Source: Tetrapyrgos nigripes (lineage: Eukaryota; Basidiomycota; Agaricomycetes; Agaricales; Campanellaceae). Taken from it: a stretch of 64,000 nt of DNA. A program made the translations under genes and the position numbers. The notes below the pieces were generated by a model. The model saw only the letters and a list, made by a program, of their open reading frames with translations, was not told the DNA's origin and did no database searches. How positions within the stretch are numbered: the stretch's first letter is position 1; each line of letters begins with the position of its first letter. Where the stretch lies: contig JAACJM010000280.1 in the NCBI GenBank assembly GCA_013368315.1, forward strand, positions 41,325 to 105,324, read 5' to 3'. Positions 33,686 through 44,532 of this stretch are shown here, one piece after another.

Positions 33686-33891
33686 GTTTCGTACCAGCAG
33701 TGGCAGCTCGTTGCAAAGCCGGAAGTATCTTTTCCGAAACGATGCAGGGCTGGAAAGAGGCAGAGGAGAAAATAAAGGAGGAGGAAGAGATCGGAATTCG
33801 GGCTCTGGGCACCGTGTTACGCTGGGAGAGATGTCAAAGACTTCAACGAGCATGATGTCATAGGTGTCTTGAGACGGTGATGTGTTCATCC

Positions 33892-33985
33892 CAGCCTCGA
33901 GGCTCCCGTCAGTGCACATCCGTCCCCTGAGTCCCAAGTTTTCATTCCTACGAAAAAACAATTTCAGAAGCTTCGAGATCGGTCC
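33892..33985 (+). pseudogene. Leader fragment of a second NACHT-WD40 gene
   Basis: CAGCCTCGAGGCTCCCGTCA through AACAATTTCAGAAGCTTCGA matches 39,745-39,862, the 5' untranslated leader and first codons of the NLR gene. Here the initiator is ACG instead of ATG, and the homology stops after the GATCGGTCCAG codons. It directly follows the esterase duplicon. Confidence 0.7.
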
Positions 33986-34214
33986 AGTTGCACGCCGGTA
34001 ATAAACTCCTCTCCTCCTCCGTAATTAACTGTGCCGGTAGAGTTCTCGTTACCGAGACCAGCGGTAGGAGCGACTCCGGCAGCGTAGACTCGAGAACAGA
34101 CGGGGAAGTCTCCGATAGTTTGGTTTCGCTAGCCATATTCTTAGGTTCAGCTGAAAAGCAGGCGAGGGCGGAAAGTTTGGTGTTGGCGTCGCCGTACTGG
34201 TCGTTGTAGCTCAT
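33948..34214 (-). CDS. Hypothetical ORF, 88 codons
   Basis: The frame begins MSYNDQYGDANTKLSALACF and its end runs antisense into the NLR leader fragment. A competing frame of the same DNA is Gly/Asn-rich (GLGNENSTGTVNYGGGEEF), so an intron may join the first exon to that frame. Polar starts like MSYNDQYGD occur in fungal stress-type small proteins, but no family can be named. Confidence 0.3.
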   Translation of the reverse strand: MSYNDQYGDANTKLSALACFSAEPKNMASETKLSETSPSVLESTLPESLLPLVSVTRTLPAQLITEEERSLLPACNWTDLEASEIVFS

Positions 34215-34717
34215 TTTAGCGGGGGGGCTATGAAGTATAGGATCTTGTCATGCAAAATACGATACAATTGATTTAATGTGTTCTATGTGCATGTAAGTTA
34301 TGAAGAGAGAGAGAGAAAGAACGAGATCGTGAGTGTAGTAAATGAGCGATGACGAACGCAAAGGAAAGTAAAACGTAGTAGGTAGCAGGTAGCATGGACG
34401 AAAAAGACAAACAGACAAGAGATAGCGTGGAATGTTCTTGACGACGACATCTAAGTAAATTTATAGCTAGCTAGGTACGAGAACAAGTCAAAGCTGGGAT
34501 TGGAATCAACACAATCAGCACAAACAGACAGATACGGACACAGACAACAACGTCAACATGGACGTCGATAACGCAACGTAGGGTGAATGTGGGATAGGGA
34601 TAAGATAGAAGAATAGAAGGCTACAGATACATACGAAGTACAGTACAGTTACTTGTACAAAGTTGGGGTTGTTTCAAGTTGTACAAATGTAACGAGACTT
34701 GGACCTGATAATACGCT

Positions 34718-37700
34718 TTATGCTTTGCCTTTGGGTGCTGATTTACTGAAGAGCTTGGCTTTCTCGATGGCGGTGGCACCTGTGAAGACGGGGGGAGATG
34801 AGTACCAGATAAAAAGATAAAAAGAAGTGACGAAGACGACTCACTCTCTTGCGCAAGTTTCTTCTTGTAGTCGACGATGCTGATGCCCTCTTTAGTAAGG
34901 TTGCGGATTTTCTTGTTGGCTACCTCCCAGAGCTCTTCAGTGACTTGACCGATGAGTCCTGCAAAAAAAAAAAAAAACATCAGAGAAAGCGGGAGGGAAC
35001 ATAATCGGTACAGGACATACGGAAATCGTGCGATACAATCACAACACCACCCTCAAATTCCTTGATGGCTTTGGCCAGAGCGTCAATGGAGGCCATGTCC
35101 AAGTGGTTAGTGGGTTCGTCTAAGGACCGAAATTTATCAGTATGCGGTGGATTTGAAGGAGACTGAAAGAACGGGAAAAAGTCGACAACACCAGACGAGA
35201 GAGCGAAAAAGACTACGGTGAAGGACCGAGAGGAATAAAAGAAGAAGAGAGGAAGAATGAAGGAAGGAAGAGAAGAACAAAGACCAAAAAGGAAAAAAAG
35301 AAAGAAAAACAGCCGAAATCTCTCCAAGTCCTATCACCGTGTCCAGTATAGACACCGGGCAAAGTCAAGAGATGACGACAACGGACTGGGGGGAATAAAA
35401 GCATAGTCTCCGTCCAGCAGATGGACAGTGAAGCGCCAACGAAACGAATCCAAGGAGAACGGAAGGCCCAAAAAGAAAGGTAAAGGGAACAAAAAAGCCA
35501 AGGGCCAACGACCACCAACACCAACATCCACGACGACGGTGATGAATGACCCAGACTAGTAGCCAACGAAACGGATCCAACAAAGATAAACAGCATAAAG
35601 ACATGCTCAAAAAACCACAATCGCAGCACCGAGGTGAAGAGAATGCCGAGAAAGTGACCAGGTTCCAACGACCACCAACGCCGACCACTGACAACCAACA
35701 CTAATATCCACGACAGTGATAAAAGACCCAGACTACCACATAGGTTCAGACTCTGAAAAAAAAACAGCTACGAAGACGACGACGTCTGCATCACCTTCAC
35801 CACCAAAGGGGCATCATCATCATCATCAAAAACCCAGGACTGAGTCCCCATGGCCAGCCCAGTCCAATCTCGTCATGTCGGTCCCAAAAACCAAAAACCA
35901 AAGAGAGAAACAAACGGATAAGGATAAGTCACGGTTATACGGTGGTGTACAAGCTCCACACCAGAACCAGAACCGACACAATGCACAGTGATGAAGCAAC
36001 AGCAACTGACAAGCACCGTTATCCCATGGTAACGACAACAACCCAGCGGTGGGACGTGGTCAGACGGGGTCTCAGAGGCTTTGAAAAGCCCAACATCGGC
36101 AAGAGAGAGAAGGAAAAAAAGAGAGAAAGAGGAAAACAGTATCCAAATCCAAACACGTCAACCGACTTTCCCCCCCTATATCCATGTTGGCCCCAACGAC
36201 AAGTCCAACCACCACCACCAACATAGAGCCAACAATTGACAAGCACCATCCCATGACCATGACCATGATAACCCAGCGGAAGTCCCACGCCCAACATCGG
36301 TCTAAAGGGCAACAGTATCCGAAAACGTCAACATTTCCCCTATATCCATGCTGGCCGGCCCCAACGACAGCTCCAGCTCCAAGTCCAAGTCCAAGTCCAA
36401 TGCCCAATGCGAATAATGACGATGACGATGACGAGGTCGGCGGACATGGACCAAGATCCAGTACTGACATAAGAGGAAACTAGATGGTACGGGGTACCAC
36501 CAACGCCAACGCCCAAACCGGATAAACAGAATAAACGGAAAATAAAACCGAAACGGAAATCGAAACCGACGACTCCGACTCCGTCCAGACCACGACCACG
36601 ACCACAACGTCAACTTCAACGACCACAACCACGTCAACATCAACGTCAATGACAACCACCACCATACAAGGCAGAAGACAGAAGGCAGATCAACGAACAC
36701 AAGAACAAGAACAAGAAGAGCACAGTACGGCGGGTCAGGTATAGATGGATAGGCAGGCATGGGCATGGGCAAGACCAAGACCATACATACATGGTCAGAG
36801 ACGATGGTACGACGACCAGTGACCAGTAACCAGTGACGACTCAACACCAAGCACCCACCATCCACCATCCACCATATCATACCCATACGTCCCATCACAC
36901 CACACCAGACTATCAGCACCGCCAACAACAACACCAACACCAACACCGAAACCAGCTTTCGCAACGATAACGACAGCGACAACGACGACGACACGACACA
37001 AAGACCAACACCAACACCGGCATTAACGTTAACCCCCAGAGCTAGTTCCGGCCCCCGGGTGTATTTGGGTATTTGGGGCCCAGAGAAAGGAATCCGAAAT
37101 CGAGACGAGACGAGACGAAACGAAACGAAAACGAAAACGAACCTAAACCCTAAGGAGGGTACATGCGAGAAGCGAAGTGAAGGGAAGTCCCCCAAATGCC
37201 CCAACAGAGAGAGAAAGAGAAAGAGATGGCTAAAGAAAGAAAGATGGACCAAGAAAGAAAGAGGGAAAGAGGGAAAGAAAAAAAATTGAGAGAAAAAATA
37301 CAAAGACGGGGAGAAAAAGAGACGGCAACACTCACCAAGCAACAAGATATGCGGATGCTCCATCGCCAATTGTGCAAAAACCACCCTGTCACTACATCAG
37401 CACCATATCCCAAATTACCCATGGGAGTCACTCACCGATTCCTCAACCCATCACTCAACTGCCTAATCGCACTCGTCTGATGTGCCCCACTCAACCCAAA
37501 CCTCCCCGACTGAGCTCTCCAAGCCTGAACATCCTTTTGTGGATACTTTTCCGCAAACAAGGATTGAAAGTATTTTATAGGGGATTTATCGTAAGGAAGT
37601 TGATCGGCGGAGTGTTGAGAGTATTTTGCGAGTTTGAGAGCGGAGTGACGGGAGATGGTGCCTTCGACGGGTTGGAGGACTCCGGTTATGAGGTTGAGGA

Positions 37701-37973
37701 GGGTGGATTTGCCGGTTCCGTTCCGCGGACGAGGTAGATGTCGATGTGGGGAGGGATTTCGATGTCGCGTTCGGCGATGGATTGGAGGAAGGTGGACTAC
37801 AAAGGGTGAGGGATATGAAGAGAAGGTAAGGAATGGTTGGGGCATACCTTTCTGGAACCGTTTTCACCCAAAAGACCATACCGTTGGCCATAGTTGAGAG
37901 CAATTTCAGCACCTTCTATGAGGAGACGGCGCGTAGTCACCATATCGTTGTAAATTCGAATTTTCAGATACAT
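34718..37973 (-). pseudogene. ARB1-like: ARB1/ABCF2-like ABC-F ATPase, internally deleted
   Basis: ABC-F proteins of the ARB1 type are soluble tandem ATPases that act in 40S/60S ribosome biogenesis. Six exons can be traced on the minus strand: 37,973-37,848, 37,796-37,436, 37,385-37,336, 35,119-35,021, 34,958-34,845 and 34,779-34,718 (stop TAA). They encode NYGQRYGLLGENGSRKSTFL (Walker A of domain 1, with GSRK in place of GSGK), EIPPHIDIYLVRG, then directly NGTGKSTLLNLITG (Walker A of domain 2), KYSQHSADQL, a degraded signature [31 protein letters not shown], and a C-terminus SKSAPKGKA. Some 350 residues (rest of domain 1, linker, start of domain 2) are missing, and the frame shifts by one base at the join in exon 2, so the exons total 812 nt. 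I infer a nonfunctional paralogue. Confidence 0.8.
35120..37335 (-). other. Giant 2,216 bp intron of the ABC-F gene, low-complexity
   Basis: On the minus strand the exon ends LLL plus one base, followed by GTGAGTGTTG. The intron ends ATACTGATAAATTTCGGTCC then TTAG, and the next exon starts ACGAACCC, so G plus AC restores the Asp of LLLDEP. CTGAT is a plausible branch site about 20 nt upstream of the acceptor. Other introns of this gene are 50-65 bp. The plus strand is almost entirely A/C or purine-rich with AAC/ACC/ACG-type trinucleotide repeats and local duplications (35,505 with 35,660; 36,170 with 36,335), so the intron RNA would be G/U-rich. Confidence 0.75.
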
Positions 37974-38070
37974 GGTATGGATTTCTGGTGGACAGAGGGA
38001 GGAAGGGAATGACGTGATGACTTCCGACGTGTTTGTTTGGTCGTGTTGAGATCAAACATTTTCGCCTACC

Positions 38071-38394
38071 ATGTACCGCGCCAACTACTTACTCTCCAGG
38101 CTCATGCAATCGGACTTAGCGTTAGCCAAGGATTATGATATATGTGACATTCTCGACGTACTTGCGGATTTTATTCTGGAATTTTATACACCACCGTTTG
38201 GATGGGACCTTCTCTACCGATTTCCGAGGTTGTTATTGACGGCGAACGCGTCTCCGACTGCCCCAGCGCCTTCAGACGTTCTCTGCGACGAAGCTCTCCA
38301 AACCAAGACATATGCACCGACTGGTTTCGCATGGGATGGATACCTCTCAGGCATCGTTTTCGGGGTTTACTGGAACTGTGTACTCGTTGGTTGA
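38071..38394 (+). CDS. Hypothetical ORF, 107 codons, divergent from the ABC-F gene
   Basis: The frame starts MYRANYLLSRLMQSDLALAK and contains FILEFYTPPFGWDLLYRFPR. It looks exon-like, and its start lies about 100 bp from the ABC-F start, so the two could share a promoter. No domain is recognised. Downstream frames overlap without a clear continuation. Confidence 0.35.
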   Translation: MYRANYLLSRLMQSDLALAKDYDICDILDVLADFILEFYTPPFGWDLLYRFPRLLLTANASPTAPAPSDVLCDEALQTKTYAPTGFAWDGYLSGIVFGVYWNCVLVG

Positions 38395-38689
38395 CGCGGC
38401 CTGGTGGAATTATGGGTGATTGTGCGTTGGCGACACCATGTCCTCGGTACATGTGTGTAGCATTGTAGCCTCATATCCCAGCTTTATAACGACCATGGGC
38501 TGAAGAGGAGGGAGTGTTGGGTTGCTTGCGAGGTCGAGGACAATTTCTGGATGGTTGTCAACGTATGTCATTGCCTATCCCCTCTTCACTCGCTCTTTGA
38601 TCGACTGCGATGTCTTTTTTTTTACAGATTTTTCACCTTCCGACATATATATTTCTCAGACACGACCAACTTTCGTCTCTTCTTCCAAC

Positions 38690-39230
38690 TGTGTTCGTCG
38701 TATCCTCTGTTGGCCATGCTTCAATTATACATTATGCTGCGACATGATATCCTCCTCCCACCACGCTTCCAGGTCACGCTCGTCGTTCGTTCTGGACGCT
38801 TTTGACCTCTTTTACGGTGCTCAAGAAGAGATCAAACCCTGACAACGAGACAGATGAAGCAACAAGGTTCCTGGACAGTCAGGGGTACTTTGACGCCCTG
38901 CATTCAGTTTGACAAGGTGTGCGGCATAACTTCTCCATTCAAGGTACCGGTGTTGGCCTCTCTTCTTTGTAGACGAGTCCTCGTGGGTCGTGTCACTGTG
39001 GCTGTTCGTGCTTATCTTGTCAATATCTCTCGTGTGCAGTCTCAGTTTTAGTCTTGATTTTTCAACTTTCGTCGTGTACCGGCAGCAGCAGCTCGTTGCA
39101 AAGCCGGAAGTATTGTTTCCGAAACGATGCAGGGTTGGAAAGAGGCAGAGGGGAAAGTAAAGATATCGGAATTCGGGCCCTGGGCACCGTGTTACGCTGA
39201 GGAAGGATGTCAAAGACTTCAACGAGGCTC
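38690..39230 (+). repeat. Esterase duplicon, partial copy C
   Basis: Matches the 3' third of copies A and B: the TTGGCCATGCTTCAATTATA block, AGATGAAGCAACAAGG, CGAGTCCTCGTGGGT, and GAAACGATGCAGGG to GTCAAAGACTTCAACGAG. It has no CATCCGA MITE. It is more diverged than A is from B and ends shortly before the NLR gene. Confidence 0.8.
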
Positions 39231-39821
39231 GGTGATCATATTCTCCCGCCTCTGTTGCTGTAAATAGCGGTCTATGTTTTCTAACAGAGTTTTCCACACA
39301 ACTGGACTTCGAGAGATCTACTTATAGCTCTGATGTATCCTGTCGTCGTGACCGGTAATGCAGTGGCGCTGGTCATCTTCCGAGACAACTGTCAAGCACT
39401 GCCTCGTACAGCTCTTTGTTCCTTACGAGGCTGATTGTTCCGTGACCACCTCGATTTGATATTTTGATGTCGAAGAAGAAGAGTAGCTTCGCATGTTTTG
39501 AGGAGGGAGTCGTGAGGTCAGAGAGGATGATTAGATTTGGGGAGGACGTTCAGCAGAGGTTGTACGGGATGATCCTATAGATGGGTGGGGATGGGTAACT
39601 TTGAGCATGAATTCAGTGAGCTTCTCCAATACCGATGGCGTCTGCATGAAGTCGAGTCAAGGGCCAGCTGACCAATTCATTCTACTCAGCAATCTATTCA
39701 TAGTAACAGCCTGCTGACCTCCCCCTCTCTTCGCTATCAACGTCCAGCCTCGAGGCTTCCGTCAGTGCACATCCCTCCCCTCACCGTCCCCTCACCGTCC
39801 CCTCTCCCAACTTTCACTCCT

Positions 39822-42800
39822 ATGAAAAAACAATTTCAGAAGCTTCGAGATCGGTTCAGCCGCAGTCGCAGTCGCAGTCGCAGTCGCTCTCCCATCCCAC
39901 CTGCTGCCGCGTCAGCTCCAGACCCTCCCGTACATAATTCCTCCCTCACGCCGTCATACCTTACCAGCTCTGGTCGACTTTCTCCTGTACCTCCTCCGCA
40001 AATTGGTGCTTCTGCAATCCAGAAACCATTGCCGGATCTGCCAGGCAACAATGGGCGTGATGAAGAATCTCGTTTGGAGCGCGTCACCGAGAGCAAGACC
40101 TTTAGAAGTATGAAGACCCTCCTCAGACTAGTCACTGCCGCTGGCGATGCGGAGCCCACAGGTGCTTTGAAAATAGTGTCGGGTGGTTTGTCTATTCTAG
40201 TGGAGCAGGCTGAGGTGAGGGTTAACCAATGTTAAACTGCAGAACTGTGACTTATTTTCCGGATACGTAGAAAACAGTTCAGACTAACGCGGATCGAAAG
40301 GCGTTCATGAAATCGCTGCAGTCTGCCGTCGACAACCTCGAACATTATTCTCGGGATGTTACATCTGGATCACTTGGCGAGCACATGAAGACTCTTCAAG
40401 AGTAATATCTAATATGCTTAGTACCTTGAATAAAGTTTTATTTATCAGATTTTTCTCTCATAGAACGTTGAAAAACAAAATTCGTCAGTTAATGGACGAG
40501 TTGGAGAGGCCCTGGTGGAAACACTTCCTTGCGGCGGGTGAAGAAGCTGAGGATATGAAAAGTCTTCAACAGATGGTCAGGGATATGTATCAGGTATTTA
40601 TGGTACGTGGCCGTCTAAGGTCCCCTATTCCGCTGCTAATGCGTACTCAAGATGGAACTAGCGATTCAAATTGCTATCAATATCGAGAACGGGATTGAAA
40701 CAAACAGAGAGATCAAAGCCTATTTGGAAGAGAATCTCAGAGATTTGAAGACGGGTTTTGAAGAGGTTGCAAGAGAGATAAAAGGGATCAAATTGGAGAT
40801 GTTGAAGGCATGTACTGTATTCATCTTTCGTTTGATGGCGTAGCTCAAGACGCAAATTTTCAGAATCAGCTCACCGGCTGCCTCGCTCCCTCAGAAAAAG
40901 CCGAGTACAATGCGATGACGAGAGCACTACGTAGAGCTTGTACTGAGGGCACTCGCCAGGAGATATTGGAGAAACTCATAGCATGGGCAGAGGGGGACAC
41001 GGATCATCCCATATTCTGGATGAACGGAATGGCTGGGACGGGCAAAACCACCATTGCGTATTCATTCTGTCAGCAGCTGTTGGAAAAACAGATGCTTGGC
41101 GCAAGCTTCTTCTCTTCTCGTTCCGAGGGTGAGACAGCAGATCCAGGTCATGTACTTCCCACCATAGCCTATCAGCTAGCTCGCCATTCTCCGGAATTCA
41201 GTGCAGCTCTTCAGAAGTCCTTGAAAGCCGAGGAAGACTCTGGCTGCACACCATCCGAGTCACAATTTCGGAAACTGATCTTGAGCCCTGCTAGAACATT
41301 GCGGTCTGCCTTTGGTCAAAAGCACCTTGTGGTTGTCTTTGATGGCCTTGACGAATGTAGAGATTTGAGCCAAATCTCCAAAATCCTATCCTTGCTCATT
41401 CAACATGCCGTTGACCTTCCCATCAAATTCTACATTTCCAGCCGCCCAGAAGCAGACATCACAGCCAGATTCACTAGTGCAAACTCGAAACATCACAAGA
41501 AATTCCTGCTCCACAACGTGGAGGAACATTTTCTCCGCAGAGATCTTGGACTTTTTCTGCATCACCGCTTCACAAAAATTCGGAATGAAAAGTCAATTTC
41601 TGAGGAGGGATGGCCTTCTGAAGATCAGCTCAATCAGCTATTGGACCTTTCAGGACGACTTTTCATTTATGCTGCCACAGCTTGCTTGTTCATTGCTGAT
41701 CCACGCATTCAAAGCCTTGGTTCAACTCAGAAAGCACTGAGAGATATTCTTTCCTACAGTGCATCAAATCCCACTCCTGGCAACGAGGCATCTTACAGGG
41801 AGCTAGATGCTCTCTATTGCATTGTTCTTTCCTCAGCCCTTCACAATGATGAGGAGAATGAGGTTTTGAAGAATGTCCTTCATCTCATTACCACTGCCCA
41901 GACACCACTCTCTCAGACTGCTATCGCAGAGCTTCTACAAATTAATATATCAAGCATTTTACTTGAAAGGACTCTCAGCTCTCTCCAGTCTGTCATTTCA
42001 GTACCTGCCAATCACTCACAACCTATCCAAATCTTCCATGCTTCCTTTCCAGACTTCTTGTCTGATCCAATCCGTTCTAAAGAATATCACCATGCTCCCA
42101 AAGAATCCCACTCCATTCTTGCAAACAAATGTCTGGAATATCTGAAAGGTCACCTGGTTCAAAACATCTGTGGGCTGCAGGACAAAAATGTGCATGTCTC
42201 CCAGGCAACTATAGCAGGCAATATATCTGAGGCTCTTCAGTATGCGTGTATGTACTGGATAACCCACTACCTGGAGGCTAGTGACAAGGACACTCTTCAT
42301 GAGTTGATGAACAAGTTTTTCAAGAAGTGGGTTTTGCAGTGGACTGAATGCATGTCTCTGCTTGGAAGGCTTGACATAGTAGTAAAGATGTTGCGCAATT
42401 TAGAGAGGGCACAATTTGTAAGCTAACTTTTCTTCATTTTTGAACTCACAGCACTAACTATGGTTCAGGTTGATGCTAAAATTCGACAGCTGGCAGGGGA
42501 TACCAGACGTTGTGTATTGCAGTGCTTCAACACCATCCGGGACCATCCACTAGAAATCTACTATTCAGCACTCTTCTGGCTACCCAAAAAGTCAATAATT
42601 CGGGAATTTTATCCACAAGAAATACCATGGAAACTTCTTGGTGGAGTTGGCAATGTATGGGAGTGTTATGACCATGTCATTCAAGCTAAAGGCAGTATCT
42701 ATTGCATTGCACTGTCAGCAGATGGACAGCAAGTGGTCTCTGGATCTTCTGACGAGACTATCCGAATCTGGAATGTGGAGACAGGAGAGGAAGAGAAAAA

Positions 42801-44532
42801 GCTGGAGGGACATTCACATTTGGTGACATCTGTGGCATTCTCAGCAGATGGACAACGAGTGGTCTCTGGATCTTCTGACTTGACTATCCGAATCTGGAAT
42901 GTGGAGACAGGAGAGGAAGAGAAAAAGCTGGAGGGACATTCACATTCGGTGACATCTGTGGCATTCTCAGCAGATGGACAGCGAGTGGTCTCTGGATCTG
43001 ATGACAAGACTATCCGAATCTGGAATGTGGAGACAGGAGAGGAAGAGAAAAAGCTGGAGGGACATTCACATTGGGTGAGATCTGTGGCATTCTCAGCAGA
43101 TGGACAGCGAGTGGTCTCTGGATCTTCTGACAAGACTATCCGAATCTGGAATGTGGAGACAGGAGAGGAAGAGAAAAAGCTGGAGGGACATTCACATTGG
43201 GTGAGATCTGTGGCATTCTCAGCAGATGGACAGCGAGTGGTCTCTGGATCTTCTGACAAGACTATCCGAATCTGGAATGTGGAGACAGGAGAGGAAGAGA
43301 AAAAGCTGGAGGGACATTCAGATTGGGTGACATCTGTGGCATTCTCAGCAGATGGACAGCGAGTGGTCTCTGGATCTGATGACAAGACTATCCGAATCTG
43401 GAATGTGGAGACAGGAGAGGAAGAGAAAAAGCTGGAGGGACATTCAGATTGGGTGACATCTGTGGCATTCTCAGCAGATGGACAGCGAGTGGTCTCTGGA
43501 TCTTCTGACAAGACTATCCGAATCTGGAATGTGGAGACAGGAGAGGAAGAGAAAAAGCTGGAGGGACATTCACATTCGGTGAGATCTGTGGCATTCTCAG
43601 CAGATGGACAGCGAGTGGTCTCTGGATCTTCTGACTCGACTATCCGAATCTGGAATGTGGAGACAGGAGAGGAAGAGAAAAAGCTGGAGGGACATTCAGA
43701 TTGGGTGACATCTGTGGCATTCTCAGCAGATGGACAGCAAGTGGTCTCTGGATCTTCTGACAAGACTATCCGAATCTGGAATGTGGAGACAGGAGAGGAA
43801 GAGAAAAAGCTGGAGGGACATTCACATTGGGTGAGATCTGTGGCATTCTCAGCAGATGGACAGCGAGTGGTCTCTGGATCTGATGACAGGACTATCCGAA
43901 TCTGGAATGTGGAGACAGGAGAGGAAGAGAAAAAGCTGGAGGGACGTTCAGATTCGGTGAGATCTGTGGCATTCTCAGCAGATGGACAGCGAGTGGTCTC
44001 TGGATCTTCTGACTCGACTATCCGAATCTGGAATGTGGAGACAGGAGAGGAAGAGAAAAAGCTGGAGGGACATTCAGATTGGGTGACATCTGTGGCATTC
44101 TCAGCAGATGGACAGCAAGTGGTCTCTGGATCTTCTGACAAGACTATCCGAATCTGGAATGTGGAGACAGGAGAGGAAGAGAAAAAGCTGGAGGGACATT
44201 CACATTGGGTGAGATCTGTGGCATTCTCAGCAGATGGACAGCGAGTGGTCTCTGGATCTGATGACAAGACTATCCGAATCTGGAATGTGGGGACAGGGGA
44301 GGAAGAGAAAAAGCTGGACCAACATTCACAAAGTGCAGCCAATGAGCAGAAAATTGCTACAGATGTCAGCCATTATCTTCATGACCAGTGGATTCATCAT
44401 CCTTTCATTGGAGAATTGGACTGCGTTTACTTGCCCTTTACTGATATTTTTTGCTCAGCTATTCACGATGACATTCGTTTACTATGTTTAGGGTTTCAGT
44501 CTGGCAAAGTTTTGATTCTAAAGGCTTTGTAG
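39822..44532 (+). CDS. NACHT-WD40 STAND protein (fungal NLR-like receptor)
   Basis: Proposed exons are 39,822-40,214, 40,271-40,401, 40,464-40,602, 40,652-40,811, 40,844-42,417 and 42,469-44,532. They total 4,461 nt, or 1,486 residues. The N-terminus has an Arg/Ser run (residues 13-25) and then amphipathic helices to about residue 280, possibly a HeLo-like or four-helix-bundle death domain. NACHT follows, with Walker A GMAGTGKTT (about 336-344) and Walker B LVVVFDGLDEC (about 435-445). Thirteen 42-residue WD40 repeats span about 870-1,416, with a degenerate blade at the C-terminus. Such cytoplasmic receptors sense non-self or heterokaryon signals through the WD40 surface and trigger cell death. 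Intron 4 (32 nt) is unusually short and needs transcript support, but read-through meets a stop. An upstream in-frame ATG at 39,765 would add 19 residues. Confidence 0.88.
42683..44320 (+). repeat. Thirteen near-identical 126 bp WD40 units
   Basis: The period is exactly 126 bp (42 codons). Units share ADGQ-VVSGS-D-TIRIWNVE and EEEKKLEG-S almost without synonymous change. Differences concentrate at HS(H/D)(L/S/W)V(T/R)S and at (S/D)D(E/L/K/S/R)T. Units 8-10 and 11-13 form a higher-order repeat of three, with the same order of variants (SVR..DST, DWVT..QQ..DKT, HWVR..DD). The first unit lacks the GH start. Seven-fold arithmetic (13 plus one degenerate) would give two seven-bladed propellers. 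Confidence 0.92.

Larger units (their letters stand above)
29502..33883 (+). repeat. Esterase duplicon, copy A (4.4 kb)
   Basis: Sequence from GTTGAAGCTGACGACGAGAG to GAGACGGTGATGT is repeated nearly identically at 59,088-62,337. Copy A is 1,132 bp longer. Two MITE insertions with their target duplications (30,623-31,150 and 33,085-33,685) add 1,145 bp, so they account for the difference within small indels. Copy A therefore carries insertions made after the duplication. Confidence 0.9.

Noticed and set aside
32967..33855. Esterase C-terminal exons in the 3' part of the duplicon
   Set aside because: DEATRFLDSLGCFD-like pieces could be esterase, but frames, splice sites and the catalytic His could not be joined in any of the three copies, so no CDS is claimed.
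36302..37384. 360-codon minus-strand ORF
   Set aside because: Only its first codons (VVFAQLAMEHPHILLL) are real exon. The rest is read-through of a stop-poor G/T-rich intron.
42699..44342. 547-codon ORF antisense to the WD40 repeats
   Set aside because: The 126 bp unit is a multiple of three without stops in that frame, so one open unit makes the whole array open. It repeats FSSSPVSTFQIRIV and has no independent support.
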